The translations under genes were made by a program, and so were the position numbers. The notes below the pieces were generated by a model. It had not been told where the DNA came from. It did no database searches and was given only the letters and a program-made list of their open reading frames with translations. DNA of 64,000 bases from Platynereis dumerilii (lineage: Eukaryota > Annelida > Polychaeta > Phyllodocida > Nereididae), in NCBI GenBank assembly GCA_026936325.1, contig JAPTHN010000003.1:39944011-40008010 (forward strand), given 5' to 3'. Below are positions 43,570 through 56,701 of this stretch, piece by piece. How positions within the stretch are numbered: position 1 is the stretch's first letter; each line of letters opens with the position of its first letter.

Positions 43570-44734
43570 TGCAAAAAAATCAATGCATATCATAATCATA
43601 CAGTGTATATGTTGTGCTTATTCCAGTTAACTACCCACAACATGCACAAGTGTTGCAGTATAAAAAAAATGTTGACTGTAAAACATATCCCAAATGGATA
43701 TGGTTTTAGCCAAGGGTTTTAGGGGCAACCATTTAATAGGGAAGGATGCTTGGAGTATTTCTTATTTAAATAAATGATATCTTGAAAACTTATGAGGAAA
43801 TAGATAAATTCTTTTGGGCAGTCATGATATAAATAATTATAAATAAACTGGCTATTACTTATTTTACAATACCAATTGGTTAAGAAAATTACATGCATAT
43901 AAATAACAAAATTACACTTACATTTTGCTGAATGGTCACTGATAAAATAGTTTGAAATATGAGTACCAGCTGATTATCCATTGCAAAATTATGGTATTAA
44001 ATTAAACATGTAAAAATTGAGCTGGATGTCAAGATAACTTCCCAACAACTCATTGCCATACTCTGCTACTGAAATGCACCAAGGAAGTTTGTAGGTCAAG
44101 TTTGTTATGATATTTAGGAACCACTTCCTTGAATAGTTTCATAACTGTTTATGGATCAGTAACTTCTAAATAGTCCATGGTATGATTCTTCAACACATAG
44201 TAACTAACTTAGACCATTAAAGTCAACGAAATATTTTCATGTTTTCATTTTTAATTTATTTTCTTGATAGATAATTAGCAAAAGCTGACAAAGTGTTTAC
44301 TTGGACATAAATTAAGATGCTTCATTATTTTGTTATCTTGCCCACAAAATATGGCTCTCAGGAGATAACTACTGAATATATGAAATATCTATTTACTGTC
44401 TAACTTCTTATCATCTAAAAATACCCATAGAGGGTGACCATTTAATATAAAGTGGGGAGTCCTACTCACTGCTTTCAGCTCCAGGGACCCCCCCCCTAAT
44501 TGGCACATAATAATTTTACATGATGCAAATTAATTCACTGTATTTTTAAAATGCATTTGATTGTTTGTTTATATCTCGCCAATGACAAATAAATAATATT
44601 CTATTAGATTAACGAATGTGTTTATATATTTTAAATAAAATCTGGTGTTTGCTAACATTGTTCTACTTAGCTGGACCCAGGGGCACAGTGACCCATTAAA
44701 AAACTAATTTTGGAATAATTTTTCTCCACTTCTG
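43570..44734. other. No feature recognised
   Basis: AT-rich. It should contain the intron before the first recognised hyaluronidase exon. Confidence 0.4.
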
Positions 44735-45412
44735 TAGGGAGACCGGGGTAAGTTGTGCCACGGGGTAAGTTGTGCCACCCACTGTTGGGGTGAAATGAAT
44801 AACTCGGTAAAGAAGGCAATGCCACCCATTTATACCCACTTGGTCAACATCATTAGGCATTGAAGTGCCGAAGTCTGACATTCTGGTTTCTCAGTCATTT
44901 GATATTTATAATAAGATGATGTCCCTCTCGTAGGATGGAGTTAGGAGCTACATCCAGACATTTTTGTGGTTAGATTTCATCTCGCATTGTTTGTTTATTT
45001 TTGACAGCCAGGTTTATCCAGAAGATCAATTAGGGGTAAGTTGTGCCATTTTGATTGGGGTGAGTTGTGCCAATGGAATGATACAGGATTTGATTTTTTA
45101 CTCATCTTTTTTTGTCTTCATTTGACGCAAGGTCTAAATATCTTGTGAAATAACTCACACAGAAATGAACATGTTTTAAAAGTATTATACTACCCTGTAA
45201 ACAATAAATAATTTTATTTTTTGCAGCATGATACATTTTTGCATAAAATAACACATAAATGCTTGATTAGTTTCATGTGACATGTCAGACACAAGTTAAA
45301 AACATAATACAAATGATCTATCTCAAGAAATGGGAGAAATATAATTAAGGCTTTTTTGGAATAAATTGGGCGGAACAACTTACCCCATCATGCGACACAA
45401 CTTACCCCGCCA
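44735..45412. mobile_element. Phrase-repeat DNA transposon (GGGGTAAGTTGTGCCA), one tip lost
   Basis: Left tip TAGGGAGACCGGGGTAAGTT. The phrase GGGTAAGTTGTGCCA occurs twice at the left, twice as variants near 45030-45070, and inverted twice near 45370-45410 (CAACTTACCCC). The outermost right tip is missing or decayed. Confidence 0.8.
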
Positions 45413-45499
45413 CCGTAAATTTCATACGTAAATTGGCTGTTTTCACATATGAAATACGTACGAACATTTACATAAGGCAGATTTCACAAAAAGCTGCAA

Positions 45500-46150
45500 A
45501 AGTCCTTTGCACAAGTTACATTAGCACAAGTCTGATAAGGCCAGACTTAATTGATTCCAAGCTTATCAGATTTTTCAGGATGTTTTTTCTAGGGATAGCT
45601 GGCAGGACCTAAAAAAAGCTGAAATCTAAATCTTTTATTGTGTCAATCCATTAAATAAAATCATTGGTAAACACTGTTTTCTGTTGGATTGGTAGATCAG
45701 ACAAACTGAAAATATGGCCTTGTGTTAATGTAACAACATTAAATGATGGAGGACAGAATGTTTTGCGTGGATCCTACTGCAATATAAATGAAATCACCAG
45801 CAGGGTTCAACCCCTGGCCTGCTCCTGGGAGACCAGGCTTTCAGTTCATAAAAAATTTGAGATCTAATCATGTGTTTGTTAACGTAATTTACAAAGACAA
45901 ATTTTGCTAATATAACACTATGAAATGGACAGATGCGAAATTGCAGTTACATTAGCAATTAAAAAACACCTACCACGCCCAGTCGTTTTGGTGATGGATA
46001 TAGGCAAATAGGACACATTTTTCAATAAAGTTTTTGAATTTCATGTTTTAAATTGGCATAAGTAGCAAGAACACAGAAAAATCACCATGTAAAAGTTGCT
46101 AATGTAACCTCAGTATCCTGCGATAGAATCTAGTTACATTAGCAGTCTTT
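45500..46150. mobile_element. Possible element with repeated AGTTACATTAGCA phrase
   Basis: AGTTACATTAGCA occurs near 45514, 45944 and 46133 and its complement near 46098 (TGCTAATGTAAC), with a variant at 45907. The clustering in both orientations suggests subterminal repeats of another DNA transposon, but clear tips were not found. Confidence 0.45.
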
Positions 46151-46216
46151 TTTTATTTTTCAAGTTTTTCAAGTTTTATGATGACCAATACAATTAAAAA
46201 TGCTTCCAAAATAATT

Positions 46217-46535
46217 TCCAAGATGTTTTTTACCAATCACATATTGCATTTTCCTGAATTGGTCTTAGCAGATTCCACAGAGTTCCAAAGTAAGTACGTC
46301 TGATCACCAGTAAGTTTGGTTGTCCAAAACTTGCCTCATGAGGGAAAAAAAATAAAAAATCTTTTTAAGAGAAAAAAACTACATATTTGAGGATCGTTTT
46401 ATTAATATTTATTCATTAGCTCACAGATGCACTTAGAACAAGGTTTACTTGATTCAGAAAGCAACAGAGAGATAACAAAAGGGCTGGAAAGTTTAAGGTA
46501 CTGTCTGAGAGCACTTTTCGTGAAATCTGCCATAA
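46217..46535 (+). repeat. Dispersed repeat, copy 2 of 2
   Basis: Same-strand match of 3476-3780 (see there). Confidence 0.75.
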
Positions 46536-47944
46536 GTAAAACACACATAAATTTTCATATGGATTTCATACTTGTTAAGTTGGTGTTTTGGCTTTATCTT
46601 GACATATTTGCTGATTTTATTTTTAGATAGGCCAATGCAAGGTCTTAACTTAAACCATTTGTGATCATCTCATCTTTCTTTCTTTGAACTAGAATTCTTC
46701 CGGCATCAATACTAAACATTCAGTATGCATGCACGAAGAGGGTGACCCAGTCAATGCATGTTTGAGCAGAAAACACAAGTTCCTATTTGATCAACAATAT
46801 CAGGAAATGTCTAAATTAATTAAAAAGCAATTAATCACTCATTAAAACAATATCTTTTTTGTTTTAGGAGCATGCAAGATTATTAAAGAAAAGACTGGAG
46901 CTGATTACCTTAATCAGACAAAAGCACGCAGAGAATTAATAAACACAATCTCTTGAGCTCTTCGGGATTTGTTGCTCCTGTAGAAAGAAGCCATTCATCA
47001 TGGATTATGGTTTGAGGATCTCATGTCAACAGCCATTCATCATCTCTTGTCAAGGTGATTGTTTGTAATGAGAAGAGATTTACACCGATTATCACGAGCC
47101 AAGCTCCAAACTGATGAATGGTTGAAAATAGGTTTTGCAAGAAAGGAATAGTCTTGGTGCTAACAAAATTACCTCACTGTTGCCAATATGATGAGCAGGG
47201 TGGTGGTGCTTACAGAATTGGACTGAAAGGGAGTCCTGCATAATATTAGTTGATTTGTATATATGTAAAAGCAGCATCAGTGTATTTAAAATGATTAAAG
47301 GTAATCACACAGTAGAACCAGTCTGGAACCAGACTGCATGCTTCTTTCCCGGAGCCTGAAAATGATAAAAAAATTGAAGTAATTACAATATGCTCCTTAG
47401 AATTGGAATACAGTATGATCCCTGGAATCATCGTGTCAGAAGTGTCTCCGGACATGCAAGGTTATTTGTGTTGTAAAATTACAGCACTAGTACTATGTCT
47501 CAAAGGAATGAAGTAATCCAGGACATCATCAAATTCATCATCAGATGTCACACTTCGTAACACCCATGTTAACTTGAGGAAGATTGTCTGTTACAGCCCG
47601 GAGTTATGTTTTTAAAACTTTAATGATGTTAATTAAAGAAATGGGAGGCTAATGGTGTAGAATTTCCATTACATAATCTTGTCCCTTGGGATGATAATTT
47701 CCATGTCAGGCAACTCCCAGGCTGATTGGATTTGAAAAGTGCCTCTGAGTTTCCATGCCTTCTGCGTAATATGCTACGGCGGATGATAATTAGGCTCATT
47801 TTTCAAAATGAGTTCAGGCCACTGGGTTCGTTCCTCACATGTTTGAAACCAAATATCTATCAGAGACCTGATGCCGTTCTCCTAATAACTTGACCTCAGT
47901 TTATAATATTACATGGTGCTTCTGTAAGGATTTTATTATATGCA
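46536..47944. other. No gene supported
   Basis: On the minus strand, 47246-47370 has a good acceptor (TATCATTTTCAG) followed by an open stretch, but no matching donor or homology. Confidence 0.35.
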
Positions 47945-48691
47945 TATGCATATTCCCCAGCTTCAAGCCACTGTGAATCCACCTGAACTGGGCATCATTG
48001 TTTCAACACAATGTCAGAGTGAAAATTCGGCCTGAAAAAGCCCATGCAGGTGCCGTATCTCAGTCTGTCAGCCAATGGGCTGCCAGAACATCTGTGCATA
48101 ATATAATCCATGCATTTAGGAAATAGTAAAAGCCTTTTGTCTGTAACAAAGTCCATTTATGTTTAAAGTTGTAAAGAGCAAGTTTGCAGATTGATCAAAT
48201 AACTCTCTTGGTATTATATCAATTATCTAATGTCTACTATTAATGCTCACAAAGCTGAAATCTAAATAGATTAGGCTACCGATGACCAATGATAGATCAT
48301 TTGGATCACATAGACACTTATGTTCTGATCATAGAATAAAATGTAATGATTCTTTCAATAGATCAATGTCGAAACTCTGATGCATAGTCTTACTTGCAGC
48401 CGATTGGCTATCGGGCTGTGATGATGTGCTCTCTGATAAAAGGCTGACTCTGACATTGTGTTGAAACAGTGATGCACCGTTCAGGTGGATTCTCATTTAT
48501 ATTAGAATTATTATTACAGCTAGAAGCTGGGAATCAGACTTAGTTTAATAGAACATCACAGCTAGTAGCTGTTTTACATGTATATATATAATATATAATA
48601 TCATTGCAAGAAATCGGGATGCCAACTGCGACACTGAGTTGACACTGACATCACACTTCAACAGCATAGAAAAGAACTTGGATTCTACGTA
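47945..48691. mobile_element. Long-inverted-repeat MITE, copy 2 (left end truncated)
   Basis: Matches 33309-34030 in the same orientation through 'gtcagagtgaaaatt', 'agccaatgggctgcc', 'gatgcatagt' and 'gggctgtgatgatgtg', ending AACTTGGATTCTACGTA. The outer part of the left arm is missing. Confidence 0.82.
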
Positions 48692-48747
48692 AAAGACAAG
48701 GACAAAAACATTATTGTGTCAGCAAAATTGAAGAGTAGCCTGCCAAT

Positions 48748-50871
48748 CAGGGTTGGGTTCAAATACAGATAAAAGTATTTAAATACAAATACAAATACTT
48801 TCAATCTTTCTAAATACAAATACAAATACAAATACAGTTGAGCTCAAAAGTATTTAAATACAAATACAAATACTTTCAATTCTTTCAAATACAAATACAA
48901 ATACAAATACTCAAATTTTGAAAGTATTTAAATACAAATACAAATATATTTGCAAATATATTTGAAAATACTTTCAATAATTCTGTCTTAGAACTTCAAA
49001 CTTGTCTTTTTAAATTGTTTCCAATCTGACTCCAGGTAATGTTTATGAAATAAACAAACTGTTATGGGTCTATATGTTATATACAGCTTCAACAAGTAAT
49101 ATTAATAGTTATTTAATTTTTCAGAATATTATTATCAAGTTCCTTCACTAAAATCTGTTCAAATCTGGACATTTTGGGTCATTTGCTTACCCGATCATAA
49201 ACTGAAGAGTTGCATATTATACAGTTGCTCATTAATTCTGACACATTGGCTTGGTAATGTTGTCTATTCACATTTGTGCTTTGTACTTAGGTGAAGCTAA
49301 CTTTTAACTAAAAATTGTGATTGGCTATGGGAAGGTACACTGGTGAATACTGCTCTGTGATTGGTCGAGACAGAAGGTTCTTTTGAACCAGTTTTGTAAG
49401 GTTTCTTTTGGGGATAGAATAATCATGATAGATTCATTAAAATGCCGTGTTTTTGTTCTATAAGCCAAATTTGTTTCATCACAATATCTATTTTCAGTAC
49501 TAGGAATTCGTTGAATGCTTGACTAGGACAATTTGTGAAAAATAATGTACAATAAAAAATTAATATAAAATAGAGATATAGGTGTTTTGTTCATTTAACA
49601 ACATTTTTCGTTACCTAAAAATAAGTCAATATTACAAATAGTTAATAACCTTGATGAAATACAGTCTCAGTCATATTCAGGACATATCTGTGCCACACAA
49701 AGCCATTAATTTAACTGGGGGCTGATTTGACAACAATCTTATATCAAGTCAAAGAAATTCAATCAACATTTATATTAAGGCTTCGGTAAATTTTTACTCC
49801 ACTGTTGACAGCCCTCTCAATTCCAAAATATTATACATAAAAAGAATCTACATTTTTTGTATTCAACAACAAGGTATTGTAATTTAAAAATTGTTCCGTG
49901 ATAGTAAGCTATAATAATGAATAATAAACAACAATATCTGGAATTTTTTATTTCTTTAAAGTAATTTTTGCTTGCAAATTCACCTCTAATTAAATAATGA
50001 TAAACATTGTAAATGCAAAATAATATGAACTTTATATAACTGCTAAATGTGTGTGATTAATTTCCACACAATAGTACCCCTATATAATTGCAATGCACCA
50101 TTGCTCACAATAGACAATGCATGGCATGGGCTTGTGTTTGAATAGCGATTAAGACAATAGCCAGTGTCAGAATAGCAGTTAACATTCAAAATGGGTTATA
50201 GTTATTTATGTCTTTCATAGTATAAGACAATAAGAAATGGACATTTACCTGTAACTATTAGATAAATGTAACATTTTTGTCAAAGAAAATATATTTAGTA
50301 TATAGGTAAGTGAGATGTACTCCCAAACAATTATAATTCATGATTTGTCAAAAAGAGTATTCACTTGTATCTTATGTTCAACAAAATTTAATATTTTCTT
50401 AAATTAGGAAGTTTGGATAGGACAGCAGCTAAGTTGTATTTCACTTGTTCAGTCCATTGGATTCTTGAGCAGTTTTAAGCAAATAAAATAAAATAAAATA
50501 AAACTTATTCAAACCTAACAACACAGAGACCGTGATGATCTCTATACATACATGTATGTTTGTGTATAGACCACAGACTAAGCACTTCAGGGGAAACTAA
50601 GATGATAATCATTAAAATGCTACTCCTTCAAAAATAACATTTAAACTAAATTTATTATATTAATCCAAAATTTCAAAATGATTGTATAAAGATAAACACA
50701 TCAGTTATATCCACTTTTGAAGTTTAGGAATGCATGCTTTTTTTATCCTTTTATAGACCTTGTATTTGAAAAAAGTATTTGTAAATACCAAATACTTTGA
50801 TGCAAATACAAATACAAATACAAATACTTTTGAAGTCAGCCAAAAGTATTTAAATACAAATACAAATAGCA
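48748..50871. mobile_element. hAT-like element with AAATACAAATAC subterminal arrays, about 2.1 kb
   Basis: It begins CAGGGTTGGGTTCAAATACA, a hAT-style tip. Arrays of AAATACAAATACTTT follow at 48770-48970 and recur in mirrored order at 50755-50870. CTGCCAAT (48740-48747) and GTGCCAAT (50872-50879) may be a one-mismatch 8-base target duplication. The right tip itself is degenerate. The 1.8-kb AT-rich middle has no transposase. Confidence 0.65.
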
Positions 50872-50879
50872 GTGCCAAT

Positions 50880-51671
50880 GGTAGAGAAGAGAAAGGGGAT
50901 ATCAAATCTGCCTTATAGTTTTTCATTAAAATCAATTACAAGCTGGTTTAAAGAAGCAACCATATGATAATTGTAAAAGAAAATCTTTTCAATTGTACAG
51001 GCGAATACTTACTGCCTTATAGTTAAAGCAGCAAAATAGATGAGCGACAAACATCACTAGTGATAGGCAATGATGGTGAGATGAAAGGCTGGTGCATCTG
51101 GGACATAGAACGCTTCCCTGGAATGATAGTATGATTGGTGTGAAAAGCTGTTTACTGCAATCCTGGCTCTTATATTTTGGCTTAAAGATACAGTACAGCT
51201 CAACAGATATCCCAAGAATTTGTCTTCACCTATTTTATTAAATAAAACTTCTCAGACTCTCACCTTGATTTTAGTTATTATTTCATTCAAGCCTAATTTG
51301 TAACACAGTATTTTCAAGATTCATCTGCACGGTGTGAATGTTATGAAAGGAAGGAACAATAAGTTAATTACTTTCCTCTCAGCAATGAGTAGACAGTCAA
51401 CGTTATAAGTCATCACTTCTGACAACCTTGATTTTATCTACCAAATTTAATAAGACAGGATTCAACGTTAAAGACATTGATAATGCTGGTCTTTGATCCG
51501 TGAATGTAAAAACATATATATTGTAAACTATTTCAGTCAGGGCCCTGCAGTCCTAATGAATTATCTGGAGGGCATTTTGAGGATTGCAAGTATTTTGAGT
51601 GGTCTCTGATATGCATTTCTAATATCAGAAGCAATGGCTCAAATTGTCATTATATCGGACATACTCACATA
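50880..51671. other. No feature recognised
   Basis: Intergenic, with no supportable open frames or repeats. Confidence 0.4.
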
Positions 51672-51868
51672 ATGTACGTCCAACGTGATGACATTTCGCC
51701 TTGTAGCTCAGCTCCTATTGCACTTGGAGCTTTGGTTGATGGCTTGTCTGATACCCCTAATACCTGGCCTCATCCCTATTTAACAATGAAATAACTGAGG
51801 TGCACTTGTAGGGCTACATAAGCTGCTAAAGGGTCAAATCTGTAATTCTGACTTTACGGAATTGCCGC
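51672..51868 (+). repeat. Dispersed repeat, copy 2 of 2
   Basis: Same-strand match of 39122-39335, including the flank gtcaaatctgtaattctgac. Confidence 0.75.
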
Positions 51869-52651
51869 TATTCTGGAAACTAAAACCACAAATTAATGTA
51901 GAAAATATGCTGGAAATTTTTTTTAGGGCATTGGGGAGGACTCGGGGTAATTACAATTCACTTGGAATCATTTTTTGCTCGGTCAATTACGATAGTTTCA
52001 ATTTTTTCGGGCAATTTTTAGCAAAAAAAGCCAAGTTCTTATTCCCAACAGTTACCCAGAAATGGCTATATCTTAAATATAAGCAACCTGTTTATGGTGT
52101 TTCATATCCAAAATGGCCTTCAAAGAAGGATTAAGTACTCCATTGAGCCTTCTGAAACCAAGGAAGCTGACTCAGGCCAAAAAAATGGTCTATAAGAGCA
52201 TGCGAAATGGCTGAAAATATGCTTTTTCATAAAAGCCGGAGTGGCCCGGCACAAATTGCATGCCACAAAATTTTTTTTGCACCAATTTTCAATTTTTGGC
52301 CATAGCCAACTTTCTATACCACTGGCATATTGAAATTGCAAAAAAAGTTTTTTTCAGCCCACCCTAACATTGTCATATATACAGTATATACACGTACTCT
52401 AGCTTGAAAAAGAAATGGTGCCTAACGGTAGGAAACACTTCACTTGAGAAATACAGCTGCAAAAGTGTGGATGATAAAGAATGCACCAATGTGTGATCTA
52501 TACTCTACAGCTGCATCAGCCAATCAGCCAGTCAGAGCACCGATAGCAGCTCAAGTGATGATGTCACAATGTTGTGAAGTTCAGCATTCTTCAGAGTTAC
52601 AAAATTGGGTATAAATAAGAACAAATGGTTGTATGGTGGTATTTTGTGATG
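51869..52651. other. No gene supported
   Basis: A 90-codon plus-strand frame (51862-52134) has no recognisable domain. The sequence has many short homopolymer A/T runs. Confidence 0.4.
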
Positions 52652-53493
52652 TAGGGGAGAATGGGGACCGACGGGCCATGGGGACCGAAGGGCCATCCTC
52701 TTAACTCCACATCAAAAACGTTTTGAAACATCTTATTTGCATTTTTAGTATTGCTTATCACATCTATAAACACCATATTGATGACTGATCGATAAGTTAA
52801 AGCATAAGCGTTTTGTGGGCAAAATCATATTTTCAACATCTAAAGTAATTTTGTACTGATTCAGAAAAAGTGTTTTATCTCCAATTTGTGTAGACTTGAG
52901 GCAATATATTTTCTATGACGATTTTCCCTATATATCGGTTGCAATTTACACATTTAATTTTAGGAACAAGAACCATATTTCACAAAAAAAAGGGGGTTTA
53001 ACTATTCTGAATGCTTTTGGGGACCGATGGGCCACCCAACATGGGTACCAAAGGCCACTATTTCGTGAAATTGTCTATAGGTGGCGTATTGGCATGGGAC
53101 TGGATATTAAAGTCTGTTTTGTGTAAAATCTGGGCATATCTATATTTTTTCGATGTCTTATTATCCTATACACTCAGTTGGATCAACAAAAACATCTTGA
53201 ATCCAAATTTCAAATTCTTCATCCACCCTTTGGCAAGTTATTGACATGGTCCATCGGACCCCATGGGATGGCACATCGGTCCCCATGGTTGGGGACCGAT
53301 GGGCCACCATCTTACTTGACAGAAAATTGGCTTTCTCATCTTTCTTCCTAGGTTGATCTATGTGGATCTTATATCATTTTATAGAGAATTACATCGGCTA
53401 AAAGGGTGCACAGTATGAATCCTGTATCTGAAACAGATTTGCCTCCACGGCCAATAATTTGTCAAGCGGCCCATCGGTCCCCACTCTCCCCTA
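52652..53493. mobile_element. Phrase-repeat DNA transposon (GGGGACCGATGGGCCA), 842 bp
   Basis: Tips TAGGGGAGAATGGGGACCGA and, inverted, TAGGGGAGAGTGGGGACCGA, with TA at both ends. The phrase GGGGACCGATGGGCCA or its complement appears at least seven times, at both ends and internally (53018, 53250-53310). No transposase frame. The outer 9 bases equal those of the 41220 element. Confidence 0.88.
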
Positions 53494-53497
53494 CTCC

Positions 53498-53800
53498 CAC
53501 TCGTGGAGTAGTCTACATCTCAAAATATCACTATACCCATTTAGTTTTATTATAATACCTCTCAAAATGAGGTCGATTTTTTCACAATTACAGATTGACA
53601 TTTATTTCAACGTAAGAATTACCATTGGCACATACGTGGGTACAGAGAACTCAGGATATCTTCAACTCATGGAGTACATATCAAAACCCTACTATATACC
53701 CATTTGGTCTTATTATGATACGGCCTACCTTTCAAAATGAGGTCAATTTTTTTACAATGACAGATTGACATTTATTTCAATGTAAAAATTGCCATGGACA
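53498..53800 (+). repeat. Two-copy tandem duplication, period about 163 bp
   Basis: The block 'actatacccatttagtttta', 'caaaatgaggtcgatttttt', 'cagattgacatttatttcaa' repeats with a few changes. The first copy starts directly at the end of the 52652 element. Confidence 0.8.
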
Positions 53801-55086
53801 TGTACAGTACCATTATTATAATGTCCTGAAACAGCACAAACTTAATCACTCAGTGACATGCTGCAAATGATCTTGTCAGATATATTGATTTGAATATGCA
53901 TAACATTGTGCAGATTGACATTACAGGTAATTTCATTAGTACGTGATTCTTAGGTTCTAGAGAGACCAAATACATGACATTTTTAGTTAGTCTGATTGGT
54001 TTTAGTCTGGGAGCCAAGAGCTCAAAAGTGCTTTATTTAAGGATTTGGCTCAACCCGAGAGAGGGATGGGCAATCTATACATCGTTGGAATCGCAAGATT
54101 CTGTAGATTATGGAACTTGGGGATGCAGTTAAGGAAAGTGGTGCAATTTTTCATAAATTAGTTACCATGGCAACCAAGTCACAATAATTTTACTCGTCAT
54201 TGCACTTGTAAATTGCAATTTTTAGGGATTTAGTCCATAGCTGGACTTCATCAAGCCAACCTGGCATGTAATACTTTAACTACTAATTTTGATGGTCATG
54301 TGACCTTTTTGGTCACATTACTGTACAGACCACCATTTGAGGTCAAACCTCAGAAATAAGCATTTTTTCAGGAGTTCATACAGTATTTTTAACCGCTGTA
54401 GCAACAATAATGCCAGTATGTTGACAAATTTAGTCTCATTGGAAAGCCCTTGTTATAAGCTTCAATCTCACATAAAATTTATATACATATCCATGGAAAC
54501 TGGTTGCCATGGCAACAAAGTTCGAAATTACACAAATTTGACTTGAAAACTGGAAAATTAGTTTTTAGGGATTTACTCCACACCAGACTTCATTCAACCA
54601 CCCAGGCATGTACAACCATTAATTAGGCATATTATTAGTCATGTGACCTTCTGGGTCACATGACCAAGGTGACCACTATTCAAGGTCAAACCTGAGAAAT
54701 TAATTTTTTTTAAAGATTTCATACAACATTTTCTACCACTGTAGCTACAATAATTGCACAATATGTACAAATGTGGTCTTGTTGGATAGCCCATTTTACA
54801 GGGTTTCATTGCACATGTAATGTGTATAAGTATCCATGGAAACTGGTTGCCATGGAAACAAAGTTCGAAATTACACAAATTTGATTTGAAACTTGAAAAT
54901 TCATTTTTGGGGACTTACTCCACAGCAAGACTTCATTCAACCATCCAGGCATGTATAATCATAATTAGGCATGTTATTGGTCATGTGACCTTCTGGGTCA
55001 CATGACCAAGGTGACTACTACTCAAGGTCAAACCTGAGAAAATACCTTTTTTTTAAAGATTTCGCGCTACCTTTTCTACCAATGGC

Positions 55087-56701
55087 CAGTTTTACAGTAT
55101 TTGCACTCGGCCATTTTTTCGTCTTTAAGCCATTACTCTGACAAAAGTATGACAGGTACACAGAAAATTTCAACAGTAGCAGTCTTGTACTACATTGAAG
55201 TATATGTGTACCAAATTTTACCTTGCTACAATGCTTAGTTTTGAAGCAGCAAGCGATTTTTGACCAATTTGTGCACTTTTTTTGTGTCTCACAGGTAGTT
55301 TCACATATTATTATGGCAGAAAAGCAAATGCAGGCAATTGCAATCCTTGTCAATGATGCCTGTCTGGACCTATGTCTTGGCCATAAAACACAATAGGTTT
55401 CATGTGAATAAGTTATATACGAAAGGAGCTGTCTCTCAAAATGTGAAAAATGGCGTGTGTCAAAAAAATTTTCTTAGACAGACCATTAGTTACTGTATAA
55501 GCTGTTGTGAATCGGCATTAAAGAGTGTGTCTACTTTTTGTGTCAATTTTGTAGCTGGAGACATGACTCAAGGTAAATCAAAAAGATTCATTTTAGAATC
55601 TATACTTGCATTTCAGAATTTGAGGCTTGAATATGATGTCAAAAAAATGTGTCCTCTCCAGTACGAGGGAAAAAACACTCAAGATTCTGAAGGAAAAAAA
55701 GGCTATTTCTGTTTTATTTGCTCGATTGTGTGCCTTTCTATAGATTTGACAAATGCAAGTTCAAAACATATCCAGGCCATGCATTTACATTTTCTCAGAA
55801 ATTAAAATTCACAATGTCACAAAATGTCCTCTCCAGTACATCAGAAGTTTTGCTTTGATTCAAGTCTTTTAACACTGGATTCATTTAGGAAAAGAACATG
55901 GCTGAACTAAATAATTTGACCCGGATGCCTAAAAAGGGTATTTATAAATATTGAAAATTACAGTATATGTTTTTAGATCATCAAATTGCACTTTTATGAG
56001 AAAATCAAACTTGAGAGTAAAAGGCAATTATTTCATGTAATACATGTACATCAATATAACTGCAATTTTTCATAATAACAGAATGACTTAACAAGATAAT
56101 ATGTAAATATCTTGTTTTTGGAGCAATTCAAGCTTATTTTTTTCTGGGCCTGTGATTTTGGGTCATTTTCGGTGATTTTTCTCTCTAGAACGTTATCTTT
56201 GACACAAAGGAAACACTGAGTTCAAATCATACAGCAACAAAACTTGACTTTGGGTTAGTAGGATACCTAAGCATTATTAAATTTTATCTTGGCAATCATG
56301 TGTCTATTGAGACTAGAACCTTACTAAACACTCCATGACATAAACTTTCAGAGTATGAAATGTCTAATGTCTTTATTTTCGTCATAAAAGTTGTTTAAGA
56401 ATTTTCTATTTGTATTTGTTTTGATGGTTCTATGTAACAATATGGGGGGATTTCCATTGAAAAAATGGTAAAATTAGTATTCACACAAATATTTTTATTC
56501 TGATGAATTTTTTTTCAAAAATTCAAACCTTGCCTAGTTTCTGGAGTGGAATTTGGTCATAAACCAACAAATCACACGTGTCCTTGTTGATTTATGAATG
56601 TTTAATATGTTCATTTCATGATAGCATGAAGGAAATTCTCATTTACAGACCTTTATTTTGACCCCCCATGAGACACATTGAGTGCAGATACTGTAAAACT
56701 G
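55087..56701. mobile_element. Transposon nested in the left arm, 1.6 kb
   Basis: It interrupts one unit. Tips CAGTTTTACAGTATTTGCACTC and, inverted, CAGTTTTACAGTATCTGCACTC. The flanking CCAAT on both sides may be part of a target duplication. It contains a 155-codon plus-strand frame (55338-55805) with Cys-rich segments (CISCCESALK, CFICSIVC) that I do not recognise. Confidence 0.75.
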
